From Hygrocybe punicea (Eukaryota; Basidiomycota; Agaricomycetes; Agaricales; Hygrophoraceae): a DNA stretch of 64,000 bases. Under the pieces are notes generated by a model. That model made no database searches. It was given only the letters and a program-made list of their open reading frames with translations, and was not told the origin of the DNA. How positions within the stretch are numbered: position 1 is the first letter of the stretch; the number at the start of each line of letters is the position of its first letter. Position numbers and translations under genes: made by a program. Of this stretch, positions 9,937 to 22,241 are shown piece by piece. Location of the stretch: contig OY744462.1 in the NCBI GenBank assembly GCA_963556145.1, positions 8,184,001-8,248,000 on the forward strand, read 5' to 3'.

Positions 9937-12900
9937 TTCTTTATACCACCTTTTCCTTTCCTAGCTTTATTTGTCACTTCCTGTTGCCGTGTTTCATTTA
10001 TTAGTTTCTGAGGTTTTTGGTTTTTTGTTTGGGTTTGCTGTTCAGGCTTGCCTTTCGTCAGCTCTCCCTTGTCGCCTTTTCTTTTGGGCTGATCGTCTCT
10101 GCCTGCACATCACACCCAAATCGTCAGTCATCTCCTTGTAGATTTAGCCCTCCTTTTATCTCATGCTAGCTACATTTCCCCGACTTCTGATTTCTCCTGA
10201 CAAGAGTCTGTGTCACATCGCTATATCTCCCAGCCAAGAAAACACAAGTGCTTCCATTAGGGGATAAAATACAACTCTTCTGCAGGTCTTATGGTTTGCA
10301 CCCATGCCTGACAATACTGACACCTACCTTGTTTCCTCATACTTGCGCAGATCAGTGTTACCCTGCCAGTATGGTCAACCAGAATACCAGTCCCCACCTG
10401 CACCAGTGTGCACCAACCTTTGGAACAACATTTGGGTATCAACCTGTGACCCCCTGGCATATACCAGGCGCAGCGCTTTTGCACCATGCCAAACTTGAGA
10501 CAACCATGATCAGACCTCCCTTTCAGTGCCTAGAATGCAGAGCATGCCCTCAAGCCTCTCATACTGCTCAGATGTCTGGGTATAATTGACTTTCATACCA
10601 TAACAACTATCATATATAAGGCTTGATACAGTTGGGGAGCCAGAGGAGCAAGGAAGGGTAGAGGGGAGAAAATGAGGGCAGAAAATAAGGAAAGGTGTTC
10701 ACCCATTTGCATGGTGCAAAGGAGTTGATATCAATTCTCAAACATCCAGAAGTTTCCATTGATGCCACCTGCTCTTCTTCTCATTATCCTTGCATTTGTT
10801 TGAAGGATGCTCTGATGAAGTATGTTTTGAGGGAGTTGGGTTGATGGGATGTTGTATTGTGACATTGTGATGTCAGTGGAATGAGACATTCATTGCTTAG
10901 CTCCTAATCCACACATCTACCTTGTGATGACCACCCCCACCTCTAAGATTTATGAATGCCATCACACTCAGGCATTATCCCCACAACACCACTCCCCCAC
11001 AATGATCCCTTCTGCCCCTTTCTGCTTGGCCATTTATGTTCACTTTCCTCATCAGAGAGAATTCCTTGCTCAATTGAGGTGCCAGAGCCCATGAGTACAA
11101 CATCCCCATGCTTCCCATCAATAAGTGGTGAACTGTTCTGCAATTGAGGTGGCTTAAGCCAATTAAAACAAGGCCTGTCTATACTCCAGAATGATTTCAA
11201 GTTGCACACTAAGTCCAACATTTTGTGGTTTTGCCATGCATGTTTGGTTAAGAAATTGCATGAACCCAGCAGAAATTGATAGATTGCTCTTTGCAAGTGA
11301 CTTATACCTTGTATACAGTATCTGAGCACCCATATGTGAAAATGCTATACTGGGGGTGCCATGCCAGAAGTTTGGAGGGCATATTGTTGACATGAGGCAT
11401 ATTGTCAATGCAAGGTGTATTATTGGTGTGGTGCGTATTGTTGCCCTTAAGACTTGACTTTTGTCTTTGTAATACTGGCAGAAGAGTCTTCCTTTTGCAC
11501 ACCACCTTTCATGATGAGACTAACATAGTGATGGTTGTAGGCTATAACATGTAGGGGTCACACTTATGTGACCTGTGCCAAACCTGTACCTGTGCACTGC
11601 AGGTACAGGTCTACCAGCACCTGCCACCCCACATACAAATGAAGTACAAAAACAAACCCACACTGTGATTGTGATGATGATAGAGAGGAAGGCCAGGAGC
11701 TGAACATACCTGATGAATTGGATATCGAAGCTTGAATTGCTACAATGCTCAGCCTCGGTGTCAGGCATTTAACCATGAGTCCGAAGTCAAAGGAAAATCC
11801 ATGTAATATTACTGAAGTGATGGAACACTGGGCTTCAGCTCCTACAGCTAGAAGGTTGTGCACAAGGGATTGATATTTCATCTGTTTAGGATGCTATCAA
11901 ACTGAGATCAAGTGAACAAGACTTGCACCTGAATGTGTTGGAGATACCACATCACTGTGATGTTTCCATTAGTATATATCTCTGTAGAAATATCTAAAAC
12001 ATACTCTCAATGCTGCTGGTGCTGCCATCAGATTGTTTGGAATTGATAGCATTTGTTACAGGCCTTGGCCATAGGATAGTAGGGGTGACTGATGATTCGT
12101 TGTCTTGGGACTGGTGGGTATGTTGGTGGTTTGTATGATGTGAGGGAACATTGGGGTATACAAAGTGTTGCCCATGTGGTGTCTGAGTACTGAGTAGTTG
12201 TGGTTTGTTGTGGGGGCATATCTTTAGCATAGTCACATCCTCCCTTGTTATAACACTCACAAGGCATGAAAGAACATGCACCATCATGTCTAGCTGAAAC
12301 CAGATTAGTGTGCCAGCACCACAGAAGCAAATTGATTGGATAAAGCATTTTAAATGGAAGTACTGAAATGGCTAGTGCCCACTGTAACCAATTTGACAGT
12401 GATACAATTATTATTGATGTTTACTCACCATTTTTATTGGCTAGAATGTCTATGTTTTGTGCATCTCGCTGCAAAGCTATCTCACAGGTTGCATGGAAAT
12501 GCAGTAACCATCATCACATATTGTGTGCCATTAGCTAGCTATTTTTTGGTAATTCAATGTTTAAGTTATGACAGGATTATGCTTGCCAAAGGCAAGACTG
12601 GTCATTCCAACTGATCATGCTGTTCAAATATCCAGGTTGGTGTGAACAGTGGACATGACTAGATATTTGTCAGATCCACCATCACCAGCCTGGGCTCAAG
12701 ACATTGCAGGAAATGCCTCTCACATAAGACAGCCATGGATTGTTGTTTGGAGAGGATTATTGATTGACAAAAACAGCAGATTCCAGCATGGTGTTTCTGC
12801 TGTTGCCCATCATGTGATGCACTATATATTACTCACACCTTTTCTTTCAACACTCTCACATCACATAAGGTTGATCTGTTGCCATTTCCACCTCAATATG

Positions 12901-13208
12901 ACATTGTTCACAATGACAAGGCAACCATTAGGCCAATTTTCACATTGCCTTCATACCTCATGAAAGGGTGGGTTACAGCACAGGTTTCAAGTCAAGTTGC
13001 CTTGATTGGATCATGCATTACACATCATGCTGTGACTTATTTTGTGTCAGACCAGCCAACCAAGGTTGGCAATGTTATGTTTGAGACAGGCCAGCCAATC
13101 TGGGCTGAGAAAATAATATTGTTAGGTACTTGACAGGGCAACTCAGGAATGTCATAGTTATGGTGTTAGATGGGTGGGCCGAGGTTTGAGCCAGAATAGT
13201 GTTATCCA
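9937..13208. other. Degenerate region without recognisable genes
   Basis: About 3.3 kb with only short frames on either strand, none with a motif I recognise. The first 250 bp after the recombinase stop are T-rich and may be the 3' end of the DIRS-like element. The rest is poor in CG dinucleotides and rich in TG and CA, as in old methylated repeat DNA. Confidence 0.5.
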
Positions 13209-13604
13209 TGTGAGACCATTGGGCTGAAGTTCTGCTGGGGTATTGTTACCTGTCTCAGACCATTGGGCTGAGGTTCTGCGGGGGTATTATTACCCATCTC
13301 AGACTGTTGGGCTAAGGTTCTGCAGGGGGTATTGTTACCCATCTCACACCATTGGGCCGAAGTTCTGCTGGGGTATTGTTACCTGTCTCAGACCGTTAGG
13401 CTGAGGTTCTGCTGGGGCATTGTTACCCGTCTCAGACCATTGGGCCGATGTTCTTCAGATGTATTATTACCTGTCTCAGACTGTTGGGTTGAAGTTCTGC
13501 TGAAGCATTGTTACCCATCTCAGACCATTGGGCCAAAGTTCTGTAGGTTTATTGTCACCTGTCTCAGACTGTTGGGCCAAAGCTTTGATGGGTACTGGTT
13601 ACTT
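13209..13604. repeat. Second 44-bp minisatellite, about 9 units
   Basis: Nine head-to-tail units of CATTGGGC(T/C)GAAGTTCTGC followed by TGGGGTATTGTTACCTGTCTCAGAC-like sequence, diverging by several bases per unit. The period is 44 bp, the same as the array at 4919-5667. It lies in non-coding DNA. Confidence 0.93.
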
Positions 13605-13689
13605 GTTGGACTGGTTTCTTGTGTAAATAATACCAATTGGCTGACAATTGGACGAACACCCCTCCAAATTATGGCCAGCCTCAGAGTCT

Positions 13690-13805
13690 CAGCAACAGCA
13701 TAAACATGAACATCAGCAATGGAATCAGCAATGGAATCAGCATTGGTATTGGCATTGGTATTGGCATTGGAATCAGCATTAGAATCAGTGTTGGCATCGG
13801 TTGGC
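13690..13805. repeat. 12-bp imperfect tandem repeat (GGAATCAGCATT type)
   Basis: Units alternate between GGAATCAGCAAT, GGTATTGGCATT and GGAATCAGCATT, giving an Ile/Gly/Ser/Asn repeat in one frame and Asn/Ala/Asp on the other strand. A few related words recur at 13912-13945. No gene is associated. Confidence 0.8.
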
Positions 13806-13955
13806 AAACTTGTCTGAATATCTTTTTCATCAATCTAAAAACAAATCTGTGTATGGAACGACAAATTTGGGAAGCGACAGAGAAATTTTTGTAGCCATTG
13901 CACCAAACTGGTTATTGGTATATAAATTGGCATTGGCATTGATTTTGGTCTGAAT

Positions 13956-15310
13956 ATGTGCTCAATCCATGGACTGCAAAAATTTCTGAAAACCCTGAAG
14001 CAGAAAGAAAGACATCAGAAGGAAGTTGAGTATCAGTTGCAAAACGGCTTAAGTGATGCACTACATTCCAAATGGCCATCAAAAGGCTCACCTATATTGG
14101 AATCTCATTGCATGCCATTGTCCAGTCGACAAGCCTACATACTCATATTGACAGGTGCTTTCTATCTGATGTTGGCAAGGATGCCACTAAGGACAAAGAT
14201 GGGAAGGACAAGAAAGATGAGGAAGATGGGGAAGATGGGGAAGATGAGGAAAATGAGGAAGACAAGGTGCTCCAAAGGATCTGCCAAATACCTGTACACG
14301 ATGCATACAAGTCGTGGTTACATCTCCAGGTGGCTCCCTTGGAGGCCATCAGTCACCTCATACACTTCACAACAAAACGTCAAGTGACAATTGAATTTCA
14401 AGTTCTTGCTGTCCACACCAGGATCATCTACACACCCTTTGGAGCAAGTCATCCCGCAAATTGTATCAGACTCTGCCAAATCGACGAGTGAGGTTATTTC
14501 TTTTTTACAAGATCAGTTTACTTCCACAGACTGAGGTACAAACTACACCACATATAACAACTTCTTCCAGAACTTGCCAATTGGCCAATGCAACACCAGA
14601 ACATCACATTGTGAAATGAACCTCCTAGGTTTTATTTTGGCTCAACTACATGGCTTGGGTGACGTGGAGCACATCATCAGCATTTCCAATCCGAGCCCAC
14701 TCCCAGATGAGCTGTCCCAATGTCTCCCTCGTGCTAAATGACACTGTTATGTCAGTCATCGATTACATGCTCTCCTATGATCTGTATGTCTTTAGTGGTA
14801 GTGAGAGTGCCCAGGAGGCCTTCCTCGAAAGGGAATATCATTGCTCACTTGCTATGCAAACCTCACCTCAATTAGTGGCACTGAAAACGAGTGAGTGCTT
14901 CAACCCTACAGATAACACTCATGATCAACTTGATTTGTCACTATCAGTTTATATTGGTGAGCTCTGTTGTCCCCTGTGTTGGAGGATACTCCAACTGTGG
15001 AAGGAGTTCTATGTTTGAGGGACCCACAAAATGATAACCACATGTACGCTTCCTCCCTGGCTCCCTGAGATTGCTGTGAAGACAGCGATAGAACATTACA
15101 TGGCTGACCTGAAAGGATTGGTAGAGGAGCTAATGGCTCCTCCGACCCAGAGGGAGTTCTGAACACACAAACAGACAGGCACAGCAGATTCCTATACCAG
15201 TGTTGCCTCAACCGATTCGTCTGCAGCTGTCACTCAGGCTGTCTTGTCAATCATCACTTTTGAGGAGATGACAACTTATGGAATTGAGGGAATCTCCCAA
15301 ATAAGGTGAG
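13956..15310 (+). pseudogene. Decayed multi-frame gene of unknown function
   Basis: Successive plus-strand frames read like exons of one broken gene. They run from KFLKTLKQKERHQKEVEYQ (13975-14040), through an acidic Lys/Glu/Asp stretch (14195-14265) and a YKSWLHLQVAPLEAISHLIH segment (14308-14370), to LNDTVMSVIDYMLSY (14725-14775) and LPPWLPEIAVKTAIEHYM (15050-15105). Frames shift several times and stops intervene. I do not recognise the family. The way readable segments follow one another suggests a real ancestral protein and not chance. Confidence 0.4.
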
Positions 15311-15727
15311 GCCCTTCATGTTCTCAAATGAAAGTTGGACTGGATATCATTATGAAGGGTGTTAATGGATGCCTGCAGGCTCAACAGCATCGACCCTTGA
15401 TGACCTCTCCCCTGCACAGCAGGAACCAACCCTAGCTAGGGCTGCTGAGGATGAGCATCAAGTCTGTTCCACATACACCAAATGTTCATCATATGGAAGA
15501 CAACATTGACCTGGAATTGTCGGGATGTGAAGAACTAGAGCATCCTTTACCACATGAAGAAATAGCACATATGCCCATTGCCCCATCACATTGCCCCCTC
15601 CTATTGCCACCCCCATTCCATCATCAACTATGCCCCTGTCCCTCTCCCCTGCTTATCCCATCTCCTGCACCCATCACACTCTTGCCGATGCCATGCCATC
15701 TCTTCTGCTCATCTCCCCATCCCATAT

Positions 15728-17405
15728 GCGATCCTAAGATTTGAAAGACTCCTGCTCAAGGAGTCCACCAACCCAAAGATGTTCAATTCCTATGATGCGA
15801 GCGATTGTAGTGACTCTGGGTTTGGCAGTTTACTCACTTCAATTTTACCAACGACTTAATGATCTACATTTCACATCAGATATCGATGTTCTTGTACTAT
15901 ATTCTGCCCAACTGTCAGTGTCCTGCATTAAACATTTCTAACCCTCATCTCCAGTCCCTTTCCAAGCATTGGCCCAATCTGCAAGGATATGAAGTTGCAG
16001 ATGTTGAAACGTTGCCTGGAACGAAAAAATAGATACGGATGTTTTCGATGCTGGTCCTCCCCCCAGAAAATTATCGTCTGGGCCTCCATTTTCCACTTGT
16101 TAAGGGGCTGTCAATATCCACATAGATGAGCATACACTTGAATCGAATGATACAATGAATATCCTTACTCAGACAATTGATGTCAACGCCGTTCCTGACA
16201 ACGAAAAGTTTGAACTCTTGTGTTGCATCCAGTTGGCAAAGGTCCTCGCTAAAGGCTATGACGAGGATCACGAAAAACTTATCATTGTTTGACTGCTAGT
16301 GATCGCAATCTTTGGTCATACTCATACTGAATCTCAGGCGTTGTCCTCACTGTTCCTATATAAACCTGACCCCATGTTGCCAATTGACCATGCTGTCCCA
16401 GTGTCAATACAAACTGCAGTTATTGCAGCCTTGGATGCTCTTGCCCAATATCAGAACAAAGTTCAGGAGGTGTTGACTGCTGTAAATGCAGGTGTCAACC
16501 ACAGAATTCTGATGGCCTTTGTCCACATGACAGTGTCAGATGTCAGCAAAGGTGAATCCACACTACTGCATTTTTTCGTCAACACCCTTATCTCATTCTT
16601 GACCTTTATTGCATCACATGCTGCTGGTGGAAACATGGTTGTTGGTGCTGGCCTCGTGCCTTTGCTTATACAAATTATAGAGAACCGGCTACCACAGTGT
16701 TTGGCCATGGTCTCCAAGACAATGCGGCTTGTGGACAATGTTCTGTACAGTTTTGCCAACACCTTTCGGCTCTCTTGTGCTGCTCGAGATGTTGAGGTTT
16801 TCATCAAATGTATTGAGGTAAGTCACATTCACTAAGCAGTGAAGCTTTATTGAGAGACACCATGGTATGAGCAGAGGTCTCATGAGATTTTTGGTTCATG
16901 TGGCAAGTGTCTATACCATCCGTCGGTGAAGCCAGTTGACTAAAGTATGCTTCAAGCAGGTGAACTTCCTGTGACTCATACTGCAGTTCTGAAACATATA
17001 TTACATTCCATGCATCGAACGATGCAATCTTCTGGTACTGCAAAAGGTCTTCGTGGGTTGATCAATACAACCATTCTCAAGTCCATCAAGAAAATCATCA
17101 ACTACAGTGGTTTATTCGGTGATGACCATTGGTGTGGTCATAACCTTAATGCAATGAACTCTTGTGAGCAGCAATCAACATGATGGCAACTTTTGCTCAC
17201 AATGAACCAACATCTCTGGCAATAATGCAAGAGGCTGGATTACCAGAGGTCTTTTATACAGGGCCGTCGAGTCTGGTTTGGAACCTGCAATCAAGGCAAG
17301 CACATGTGGCATGTCTTTCCGGCACTAAATACCCAACTTTCCATGATTTCCCCCAGATTATTCAAGCTATCCCAAATGCAATCATGCTGGGGATAATTAT
17401 CCAAT
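15728..17405 (+). pseudogene. Fragment of a TOM1/HUWE1-type HECT ubiquitin ligase (N-terminal region)
   Basis: Consecutive segments match what is known of the N-terminal armadillo-like DUF908/DUF913 region of the giant E3 ligase Tom1/HUWE1: ILRFERLLLKESTN (15730), LNDLHFTSDIDVLVL (15860-15900), ISNPHLQSLSKHWPNLQGYE (about 15938-15997), NEKFELLCCIQLAKVLAKGY (16200-16260), then a long frame with ALDALAQYQNKVQEVLTAVN, IASHAAGGNMVVGAGLVPLL and SKTMRLVDNVLYSF (16425-16770), TAVLKHILHSMHRTMQSSGT (16980-17040), and MATFAHNEPTSLAIMQEAGL with IIQAIPNAI (17182-17385). Full-length Tom1 exceeds 3,000 residues and ends in a HECT domain; only about 450 codons remain here, with a TGA at about 16290 and frame breaks. 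It is a truncated, non-functional copy. Confidence 0.88.
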
Positions 17406-17920
17406 GGGGGTTGGAAGTGAGTAAAATTTTAAAAATTTTATATCTATTTATCTGATATGTGATGTAGGAAGAGAGCAGGGCAATCGGCATCTCCAAACGC
17501 TTATGCCCTATCTGTTGGCTCATGATATGTCTTAAGTGCGTGACTCGGACTTGAACTTAAACTTGAACATGGCTGCACAATGTTCTAACATTGTACAGTT
17601 TCTCTGGAGCTGGTTTTGTGAACTACATGCCATTCATATAACATCCAGGGACCTTTGTCTTCCAGTCCACTTCTTCTACATCCCTGCTCTATGACTAATC
17701 ATCAATTGGGAAGCTCCTAGGTCAGGCTTGTGATCCCAGGCTTGCAATGGTGAGCTGTACTAAGGCTCCTTGATATCTTTGAGCATTTTTCATGCGAGAA
17801 TTCACATAATGATGGACTTGTTTATCCTTCAATGTACATTTCTGCAGTGATCAAGAAATCTATATATATATATATTTTACAATACGCAGGGACAAAGGAA
17901 TCACAATATGAACACTCCGT
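17406..17920. other. No gene seen
   Basis: About 500 bp of AT-rich, CpG-poor sequence with a short (TA)n run near 17862-17875. Nothing recognisable. Confidence 0.5.
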
Positions 17921-18205
17921 TTAGTCACTGTTGTCAGTGATTTCAATCACTTCTTCGTCGAGTGCTAACAAGTTCTTAGTCGCACAATAGTGGTATTTGA
18001 AGGTGTATCGTGTCATGATTAGTCCACAAGTGCACCTTGTGAACAATAACTTTAAGTCGGATTCAGAAAGGCCTGGGTGGATTGAGGAGTTGAGTTGCCA
18101 CAATAACTCAACCAGCTTCAATTGCTGAGTGTGCCTTGGTTTTTGGGGAGAAGGTACACTAATCGACCTGTTCAGATTGATGTCTAAAGCTGTCCTCGGT
18201 CTCAT
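17921..18205 (-). pseudogene. Possible fragment of a Cys/His-containing orphan protein
   Basis: A 94-codon minus-strand frame ends with GLSESDLKLLFTRCTCGLIM, TRYTFKYHYC and an acidic ...EVIEITDNSD tail. The CxC...H-x-x-C spacing followed by an acidic end recalls short zinc-binding segments of mushroom orphan genes often found beside transposons. The family cannot be named. Neighbouring sequence is decayed, so this is probably one surviving exon. Confidence 0.3.
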
Positions 18206-19274
18206 CCTAACGCATTTGAGCGAAAAAATTCACCGGCCAAGGTGTATGACCTTGTGAGAGATCGGGGGCAGCATCCAGGCAAACCCAGGTTTGTATCAGC
18301 ACTAATCAAGTTCTCCATTGATTCAAGTACAGCTGCAGGGTGCGGTTCCTCTGGATCTGCAATGCGTCATGACATCAAATCACAACTTTCACAAATATTG
18401 CGATGCCTACCTCTAGCTGGATAAACCCGCACCTGTACACCTAGCTTCGGGTAAAGTTGTTCTAAATTGACTACCGCAAGTCACCAGTAAGTTAGTCTAA
18501 ATCTGCTAATAACTAGCCTAGATATCCACACCTACCCTGTGCGCATAACATGACATAATGTCCCACAAGACGGCCAGTTGTTTGCAAGACGATCACTACC
18601 TCGGTAAATGTAGTCGGCTGCCTGCAGACTGTTGGGCTGGTTACTGGACAGATACAACAGGGGCCACAGAAGCGATGGGAACTGATGATCACATAGCTCT
18701 GATGGCAGGACCCATTCACCATTATCATTCAAAGGCCTATCAAAAAGATCAGCAGTGAAATATCCAATTAAAGCAACACATACAATTTCCATATGGTCAA
18801 CCCATGACCAATGGCGTGGTTGAATTGGAGAATGGAATTAGAGTTATGAATTTCATACAGATATACTCAGCTATGTGTAAGAGGCATGACTTGGGGAGCA
18901 CAACTTGCCAGTCCCAGCGCTGTAAGCATCCTCTTTATACCCTTTGTGTATAGACAGAAGCTGACACATACCTTGGATACCAGCCATTCTGACTCAATTG
19001 GAGTCAAGATGAGTCATACTAGAATGTTCCAGCTGGTATTATGCATCATATTTCAAGACACGACATGAGACGCATCTTTCCATTTCAAGTTCATGTTGTC
19101 TATCAAGTCTTCATCACTTTATCAATGTCTGAGGATGAGACCTTATCCAGGACATGAAAAAGCTCCAGCACTCTTCAACTTGGCCCCAAGAAGAAACCAT
19201 CAGTAACTTGATTCATATCATTTAATATGAGCTCACCTAAACACCAGGTGCACTTCAGACCATTTAATCCACCA
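18206..19274. other. No gene seen
   Basis: About 1.07 kb of CpG-poor sequence with short frames only. It may contain unrecognised upstream exons of the pseudogene that follows. Confidence 0.4.
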
Positions 19275-20535
19275 TGGCTGTCACTTTGGACAAACAGTGC
19301 ATGCTCTATGCAATGTCCAAGCTCTGATCACAAATGGTCTTCTATGGCTGGGCAAGCTGGCAGATGAACCAGAGGAAACATTTACTTACAAGTATGAATT
19401 TCACATCTTTCATGAACCCTTTCTGAAACCTTGTTTGGCAGGCAAAGACAGGAACATTGAGTTTTCAAGGCACTGCTACAAATGATACCAGGACTCGAGG
19501 ATCATTTGATGAATGGATCTGAAGAAGACATAGTTTCTATAGCTGAATTGGTAAGCGAGACCTATAGAGATGCCTTGTTAATGGCATTCAATTTTTTACA
19601 GTTGCAAAAAGGTGTCTCAAGTGCCTGGTCTGATGATACGAAGAGTCTCAAAGGCCCAATCCTGGACTGGATCACTCTGCGAGGCCAATCCCTCAATCCC
19701 CCTCTCTCTCGCAATGTCAAAGTTGATTGTGGTGAAAACCACGATCACACAGGTTCCTTGCTTTGCCCTGCAGGACTAGATTGGTCCAACCCCAAGTGCT
19801 CCATCGTGATTCCATTATTTGATGAATTTGCTAACTTATGTGCAGGATCAAAGGGAAATTACGCAGCGGCAATATGGTCATTTCCAGTGATCACTGGCTG
19901 ATATTTCTCTATGCCGGTATCTATGATCCAGAGGAACCATGGAAGGGCTTATTCAAAAGCCAAATACTCATTTCAGTGATTCTCCTCTCTTTCTCTCCAT
20001 TGCCACGCCAATATTGATTAGTGTTCATTTGCAACTATCAAGGCTTACAAACATGTTTTTACCTTGCCCAGCTCAGTCGATAAAGAAGTGATTGGGGAAC
20101 ACCCGAATCCATGGAATGACACATGTCACTCCTGCCTCCATTGCATATATTGCTACACAGGTTTGTCAGCGGCGATTCTTAACTGAGCAGGTACCTCTGA
20201 TTTAGGCTCGGTTCACATTAAGTTCTTTGGCTGTTTTTTCTTGGACAGACATGGTTACAGACTCAGAACACTGTTATCACACTGTGTTGGATCTTTTTGA
20301 TGACGTTGAAGAGAAGGCTGAGGTGGAAGACCTTTTGGTATGGTGGAACCGGTAAGCCCAATGTCCTGTTCGGTGTAATATATTTACCCATCACCCACAG
20401 TCACATTTTCCCGACATACTCATCTGCAAACAGCCTGCCACCAAAGTCAGCGCACTGGCAAAGATCAAAGAAAAGAGGGCTTGTATCAAGGGAGCACAAG
20501 TAGGACCTGGAGTGGCAAGGCGTTCCGAAGCGACT
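19275..20535 (+). pseudogene. DUF6698-like orphan protein, decayed
   Basis: Segments of a repeated Agaricomycete family can be read in order: HALCNVQALITNGLLWLGKL (19298), EH-stop-VFKALLQMIPGLEDHLM (19450-19500), an intron at about 19550-19601, then VSSAWSDDTKSLKGPILDW, PPLSRNVKVD and TGSLLCPAGLDWSN (19612-19790), HWLIFLYAGIYDPEEPWKGL (19887-19950), AYKHVFTLPSSVDKE (20042), IHGMTHVTPASIAYIATQ (20109-20162), and TDMVTDSEHCYHTVLDLFDD with VEDLLVWWNR (20245-20352). I recall this layout as DUF6698; the name is from memory. Damage follows a pattern: EHRVF is EH-stop-VF (CGA to TGA) and the expected RGFNHDR is CGENHDH. Function is unknown; such genes are common near transposons. Confidence 0.65.
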
Positions 20536-21629
20536 CACAACCCTGGTACAAGTACCCACCAATAGATAATTTGTGTATCAGCTACCAACCTACAATCAAT
20601 CATTATGTTCCTGTATCAGCCTGTACAAGCAAGACATTCATTGTCGTGTTCTGGCAGCATGCACACTCTATGATCGTTTGATGCCAGAATTCCGCCATCA
20701 ACAAAGCCTGCCCAACTCTTCGGAAATTCAACAGTGATTGCCTGCTGATTGTCTTTGCAATTCAGGCCAATCTGACAAGCTGTTGCACTATTGCCAATAC
20801 TCAATAAGTCATTGACAACTCTGGCAGCACTGGAGACATTCACAAAGTCTACATGGAATCGCAGAAAGATATGTCTTTATAAGTCTGGTAGAGCTTGAGA
20901 AAACCATAATGTCTACTGTCCATTATAAGGGAAGGTACCACCAATATGTAATGTTATTTATTTCACAAAATGACAAGCTTAAACCAGCCTGGCACTTACT
21001 GATCACAAAGCTTCATACTTGTCTTATCAGACCATTACATGATACTTCTGTTTCTTTTCACAATCTCGACACAATATGATCAGATAGACAACTCTTGTAG
21101 AGCTGACGAAAGCTGTCAACTCTATTGTCCTTCATCTTTCCTTATTGGTGGCCTCACAATTCTTACATATATTGCACAACTTATATATCTTATCAGGCTA
21201 TGTAAGCCAAGCCAAGACCCTCCTCAATTTCCCGATGGGGGGGGCAAGGTGGAGGTGCAATAAAGGCAGGCAGAAGACTGATGGTGCACACAGGAAGAAG
21301 GTCACCAACCTCATCATGAAGCTGGCAGCATGGCCACATTAGAATGTCACACTTGCCCTCTACTTCCTGGCAGAAAGGTATGAGGGCCAATTCAAGGCAT
21401 GCAGGTTCTGCAACTACTTACAAAAGATTGGTGGTGGCTGGACTGAGGATGAGGGCCTTTTCCCCCCTCCATTTTTGAGAAGCTTTATTTTATTTTATTT
21501 CAAAGTATACTCACCAGTATTCCATGGGTTGCTGGACTGATATATGTGGGGTCTGAGTTGGCAGGCATGGGAAAGGTACTGAGGGGTGACCCAGTGGCCA
21601 CCCAATTCCCACAAGAGATGGATGTGGAA
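20536..21629. other. No gene seen
   Basis: About 1.1 kb of degenerate, CpG-poor DNA with only short frames. No motif was recognised. Confidence 0.5.
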
Positions 21630-22241
21630 TTTTGGCAAGCAAATAACAGGCAGATATTTGGTCACATTTTGAAACTATTTGTGTTGTTATCTTGCTTGTG
21701 AAAATATTCCACAAAACAATGTTATCCACAAGCAGTATTCATGTAGAAAATAGGGCATACAGAAAATAAAATTATCCAGGCCTTTATTGTCCTCATTATT
21801 GTGTATCCAGAAAAAAGAAAATGACATGATTTCTGCATGGATATCTGTGGATATTATTGTCATTTGGTTTCAAGATAATTCAGGCACAAGTCAGGTCCCG
21901 ATTATCCAGAGACCAAATAGTCTATATTCTGCTTGTGCAATAAAATCCACAGATATTGGGGCAGAAATCCCTTGTGTCATTTTCATTTTTCTGAATACAT
22001 GTACACAATAATGAAAACAATAAAGGCCTGAATAATTTTATTTTCTGTATGCACTATTTTCTGTAGGAGCTTTTGCATAACATTATTTTTTGGAATATTT
22101 TCACAAGCGGATAAGAGCCTGTTCGGTTGCCCGTTAACCCAAATGTAGTGATAACGTTAGAACGGTCGCGCTCGGGTCTTCCCGATTCTGAGTTTCAATA
22201 TAAACTCAGTATGCAATCTAAATTAGGAAGTAGTGATCGAT

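Noticed and set aside
13637..13894. Ile/Gly-rich and Asn/Ala/Asp-rich frames
   Set aside because: Product of the 12-bp tandem repeat at 13690-13805.
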